DNA of 8,808 nt from Moraxella lacunata (lineage in GTDB: Bacteria; Pseudomonadota; Gammaproteobacteria; Pseudomonadales; Moraxellaceae). The stretch spans positions 1 to 8,808 of the forward strand of contig NZ_MXAN01000079.1 in assembly GCF_002027545.1 (NCBI RefSeq), written 5' to 3'. The notes under the pieces are model-generated. The model was not told the DNA's origin, ran no database searches, and was given only the letters and a program-made list of their open reading frames with translations. The position numbers were made by a program, and so were the translations under genes. This document shows, one piece after another, positions 6,207-8,808 of the stretch. The stretch's first letter is position 1. The number at the start of each line of letters is the position of its first letter.

Positions 6207-7285
6207 GCTTTTTTTGGAGTTCTTGGATTACCATCTTTTCGCTGGCTTGTTGGGCTTTCATTTTTGGGGTGCTTGTTTGGACTCTAAAAACCAAGCCAGT
6301 GCTAGAAGAAGATGAGACGACAGGACATTCATACGACGGCATTCGTGAATATGATAAGCCCTTGCCAAAATGGTGGCTTGTGGTGTTCTTTGGGACTTTG
6401 GCTTGGGGTCTAGGATATTTTGTATTATACCCTTCAATCCAGCCAAATAGTTGGAAAGGCATCACAACCGTAGAAGTTGATGGTCAACAAGTGCCTTGGA
6501 CATCAGAGAACGAGCTAAATAGCCAACTACAAGCCAACAATAAAGTTTTTACTGAAAACTTTGAACAAAACATCTTGGCGGCGGCTGGTGCAACTGATGC
6601 TGTACCTGTACTGGCAAAGTTGTCTGAGCTACAAGCTGAGCAACGCAAAAATGCTGAGCCTGATTCAGACTTGCAAGCCAAAATCGATGAGCAGGTTAAA
6701 CTGCTTGCTCCTTATGTAGATAAGCTATCAAGTGACCCAGAAGCCCAAAAAGTGGGTAACCGTCTGTTCTTACAAAACTGTGCTCTGTGTCATGGTCTCA
6801 ACGCCAAAGGTGCAACAGGTTATCCTGATCTAACGGACGATGACTGGCTCCATGGTGGTAATGCAGATGAAATATTGCTAACCATTCATAATGGTCGTGT
6901 CGGTGCAATGGCGGCGTGGCAGAAACAACTGGGCGAGTCTGGTGTTCGTGCTGCTGCTGAATACGTACTGTCTATCGCTAGCGGACATGGCCCTGGGGTA
7001 GATAATGGTGAGCTTAATCAATCATTGGTGGCACAAGGTAAGCCCATCTTTGAGGCCAACTGTGTGCTATGCCATGGTGCTGACGCTAAAGGTCTAACTG
7101 CATTTGGTGCGCCGAACTTAACTGATGATATTTGGCTATTTGGCGGTGATCGTGAATCGGTACAAACAACCATTCGTCATGGTCGTGCTGGCGTGATGCC
7201 CGAGTGGCAAACTAAGCTGGGTAACGAGCGTATCATGTTACTTGCAGCTTATGTACGTTCACTGTCACAAAACCCTGTCGAATGA
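6203..7285 (+). CDS. ccoP: cbb3-type cytochrome c oxidase subunit III (CcoP), diheme cytochrome c
   Basis: CcoP takes electrons from soluble or membrane c-type cytochromes and feeds CcoO. The 360-residue protein has two hydrophobic helices (about 8-27 and 58-76) with the linker DGIREYDKPLPKWW, a hallmark of the subunit. Two cytochrome c domains follow, with CALCH (Cys193, Cys196, His197) and CVLCH (Cys287, Cys290, His291). Likely axial Met are 236 (GAMAAW) and 332 (GVMPEW). Each domain carries the matching pattern PDLTDDDWLHGG or PNLTDDIWLFGG. The start overlaps the ccoQ stop (ATGA), with AAGGAT at 6192-6197. It is longer than the roughly 300 residues usual for diheme CcoP because residues about 101-185 form an extended, Ala/Glu/Gln-rich segment. 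The third heme domain of Neisseria CcoP is absent. Confidence 0.97.
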   Translation: MSFFWSSWITIFSLACWAFIFGVLVWTLKTKPVLEEDETTGHSYDGIREYDKPLPKWWLVVFFGTLAWGLGYFVLYPSIQPNSWKGITTVEVDGQQVPWTSENELNSQLQANNKVFTENFEQNILAAAGATDAVPVLAKLSELQAEQRKNAEPDSDLQAKIDEQVKLLAPYVDKLSSDPEAQKVGNRLFLQNCALCHGLNAKGATGYPDLTDDDWLHGGNADEILLTIHNGRVGAMAAWQKQLGESGVRAAAEYVLSIASGHGPGVDNGELNQSLVAQGKPIFEANCVLCHGADAKGLTAFGAPNLTDDIWLFGGDRESVQTTIRHGRAGVMPEWQTKLGNERIMLLAAYVRSLSQNPVE

Positions 7286-7302
7286 TAAATCATTGACTCA
7301 AC

Positions 7303-7330
7303 AAAAAGACCTTCATGTAAGGTCTTTTTT
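7303..7330 (+). terminator. Terminator of the ccoNOQP operon
   Basis: AAAAAGACCTT (7303-7313) pairs perfectly with AAGGTCTTTTT (7319-7329) around a 5-base loop and ends in six T, 18 bases after the ccoP stop. Confidence 0.92.
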
Positions 7331-7446
7331 ATGCGTGTTAATAAAATAAAAGCATGATGGATTATTTACACCCAAGCAACTTTAAAATTACCACAAACTC
7401 AATGATGTGTGGACGTAAGAGCTTATCTCTGTACGTCTTATAAATA

Positions 7447-7509
7447 GCACCAATAAAGGGCGTATACAGTCAGCCCCTACAAAAAATTTTCAAAATGTAG
7501 AATTGGTGC
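7447..7509. repeat. REP-like palindromic unit
   Basis: Perfect inverted arms GCACCAAT (7447-7454) and ATTGGTGC (7502-7509) enclose two nested inverted repeats. These are GGGC...GCCC (7458-7461 with 7472-7475) and CTACA...TGTAG (7477-7481 with 7496-7500). The inner GGGCGTAT...GCCCCTAC resembles short palindromic repeats scattered between genes in many gammaproteobacteria. Only one copy is visible, so repetition in the genome is inferred. Confidence 0.45.
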
Positions 7510-7516
7510 AAATTGG

Positions 7517-7539
7517 GGGTAATTTACCATAATTTACCC
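7517..7539. repeat. Direct repeat and hairpin, TAATTTACC twice
   Basis: TAATTTACC occurs at 7520-7528 and again at 7530-7538. The same bases also form a hairpin, GGGTAA (7517-7522) with TTACCC (7534-7539). Function unknown. Confidence 0.4.
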
Positions 7540-7641
7540 TTGATAAATTAGGCATTTATACACTCTACAAAATGAAAAATTGCTACGGTTTCCGTGGTAA
7601 AATTCAAATTTGTTAGCTGTATAAAGTTGAGAATGGGGCAT

Positions 7642-7669
7642 AAAAAAGCTGTCATTGTGACAGCTTTTT
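7642..7669 (-). terminator. Terminator of the minus-strand autotransporter gene
   Basis: AAAAAGCTGTCA (7643-7654) pairs perfectly over 12 bp with TGACAGCTTTTT (7658-7669) around TTG. On the minus strand it lies 14 bases after the stop and ends in six T. A T-run on the plus side lets it work in both directions. Confidence 0.92.
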
Positions 7670-7682
7670 GTGTTTGTGTTGA

Positions 7683-8808
7683 TCAAAACTTCATCTCAAA
7701 GCCTAGTACAGCCCCTTGATTGTCATAGTTCTTACGCCATTGACCTTGATAACCAAGCGATAAGGTGGTGTTAGTCGTGGGCTTGTAAGTCATACCAAGA
7801 CCTACTACACCAAAGGCTTTGCCGATGTCATGACTGGTTAGTGTAAAACCATGATTTGCAAAACCTCTAAATTCAGCATGAACATCATTGTGAGCATCTC
7901 CGTTATCCATTCCCGCCGAGAGCATGCTTGTCAGAGCTAAACGGGGTGCAATGACATTATATCCACGTATACCAATGGTGCTTTTTAGACTTTGGTAGGT
8001 TGCTTTTTGCACGGCAAGATTGTAGCCATCCGCCCCTGTCTCAGCATAATCATCCGATTTTGATTGGGTGAAGTCCATCTTAGCAAAGGGGGTGATGTGG
8101 CGGTCGGAGGTACCAATCTCATGAGAGATGCCAAGCCCTGCTTGGATGAGATTGATGTCGTAATCAGATTTGGCAATACGACCATTTCCTAAACCTGACT
8201 GAGCAATGCGACGCTCGCCATCAATATTTGCCACCCCTGCACCAATGTGAGCGTGAGCGGTTGTTTTATCCATATGGTGATTGCCATAGGCAAAACCCAT
8301 GACGGTATCAGCTTTGATATTGTGATTGCAAAACCTTTGCTGTCAATGTTATTTTGGCTGTATGCAACAGCAAGACCAAGACTGCTGCTACCTATGGCAG
8401 TATCAGTGCCAACAATCACACCTGTTTCATTGCCATCAAACCCAGTCAAGCCACTACCGTGCTGGTCAAGGCTGGTATTATTGCCAATGGCTTTTGCCCA
8501 AATGGTTCTATTGGGGTCGAGAGTACGCTCAAAAACGGCATTGCCAAAACCATGACTGCTATCGGCAACAATGCGATTGACCGAGCCTGAGAGTAGGGGT
8601 TGTAAATTGTTGGCAAGGTTGGCAAGGTCTGCGAGGCTATAATTGATGGTATCGGTAATCAAGCTGTTTGCCAAATCATTGTCATTACCCGTCACTTTAT
8701 CAGCCACAGATTTATCCAAAATTTTTGCCAAATTTTCCGACGAATGGTAGCCATGAGCCTTGACAGCAGTTTCAAAAGTGCCGACAATCGTTGGCGTTGG
8801 CGTTGGCG
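7683..8808 (-). pseudogene. Classical (type Va) autotransporter, C-terminal beta-barrel part, frameshifted, 5' end outside window
   Basis: The gene enters from the right edge with a Pro-Thr linker (PTPTPT) and a helical region (SSENLAKILDKSVADK, then LADLANLANNLQPLL and SVNRIVADSSHGFGNAVFER). The barrel begins near IWAKAIGNN and continues with TGVIVGTDTAIGSSSLGLAVAYSQ. At about 8330 the frame is lost. Beyond AYSQNNIDSKGF the barrel resumes one frame over at NHNIKADTVMGFAYGNHHM. It runs to WRKNYDNQGAVLGFEMKF at the stop (7683-7685), with the terminal Phe used for barrel assembly. The frame change equals loss of one base or gain of two; a T run of four at the junction would become in-frame with five. 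The passenger is outside the window, so its activity (protease, esterase or adhesin) cannot be told. Confidence 0.8.
8791..8808. repeat. Hexanucleotide tandem repeat (TTGGCG)3 at the window edge
   Basis: Three perfect TTGGCG copies run into the right edge; on the minus strand they encode alternating Pro-Thr in the autotransporter frame. Because the unit is six bases, copy-number change lengthens or shortens the linker without shifting the frame. The total number of copies is not visible. Confidence 0.75.

Larger units (their letters stand above)
7331..7641. other. Convergent non-coding spacer with several palindromes
   Basis: I see no credible coding sequence between the ccoP terminator and the minus-strand autotransporter terminator. 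The stretch holds a hairpin at 7412-7437 (GACGTA/TACGTC and AGAG/CTCT with one bulge) and a REP-like palindromic unit at 7447-7509. It also holds a repeat and hairpin at 7517-7539, and a perfect 8-bp inverted repeat TTTATACA/TGTATAAA at 7555-7562 and 7618-7625. The last encloses CTACGG-TTT-CCGTGG. No gene start points out of this spacer, so promoters for flanking genes are not expected. Confidence 0.55.

Noticed and set aside
8247..8590. Plus-strand frames opposite the autotransporter
   Set aside because: They run antisense to clear barrel coding sequence and match no recognisable protein pattern.

Overview
The window looks like chromosomal DNA from a gammaproteobacterium of the family Moraxellaceae, most likely the genus Moraxella. 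This rests on the Hag/UspA-like trimeric autotransporter, a ccoNOQP operon whose proteins look gammaproteobacterial, modest GC content with AT-rich spacers, and general sequence style. No rRNA or other species-level marker is present, so this is an inference.

Layout, left to right. (1) Positions 1-1812 hold the remains of a trimeric autotransporter adhesin gene (+). It is cut in two by an 87-bp mini-element with terminal inverted repeats, flanked by a 7-bp direct repeat. Removing 94 bp restores one reading frame exactly. The end of a second copy of the same element sits at the left edge of the window. (2) Positions 1883-2807 encode a lipoprotein that joins a BamE/SmpA-like domain to an OmpA C-terminal peptidoglycan-binding domain. 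It is broken by one extra base near 2432, and a strong terminator follows. (3) Positions 2885-3268 (-) encode a small SCP2 sterol-carrier-like protein. (4) Positions 3306-3886 are a long AT-rich spacer. Within it lies a promoter-to-terminator unit of about 140 nt with alternative hairpins, which could be a small RNA or an attenuating leader, and a perfect inverted repeat just before ccoN. (5) Positions 3887-7285 hold an intact, tightly packed ccoN-ccoO-ccoQ-ccoP operon for a cbb3-type cytochrome c oxidase, closed by a terminator. ccoQ is a short gene at 6027-6206. (6) Positions 7331-7641 are a convergent spacer rich in palindromes, ending in a strong terminator for the minus strand. (7) Positions 7683-8808 (-) encode the C-terminal part of a classical (type Va) autotransporter: Pro-Thr linker, helical linker and beta-barrel. 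It is frameshifted near 8330 and runs off the right edge.

The four Cco proteins form one inner-membrane complex. CcoN reduces oxygen at the heme b3-CuB site, CcoO and CcoP pass electrons to it through c-type hemes, and CcoQ is a small assembly or stability subunit. Ligand residues are present in all three catalytic subunits. By contrast, all three large envelope or surface genes in the window are disrupted, each by a different lesion (mini-element, +1 and -1-type frameshifts). This suggests either decay or phase-variable silencing of surface proteins around an intact respiratory operon, or sequencing errors at the two frameshifts. I saw no CRISPR array, tRNA, rRNA, integrase or defence system.
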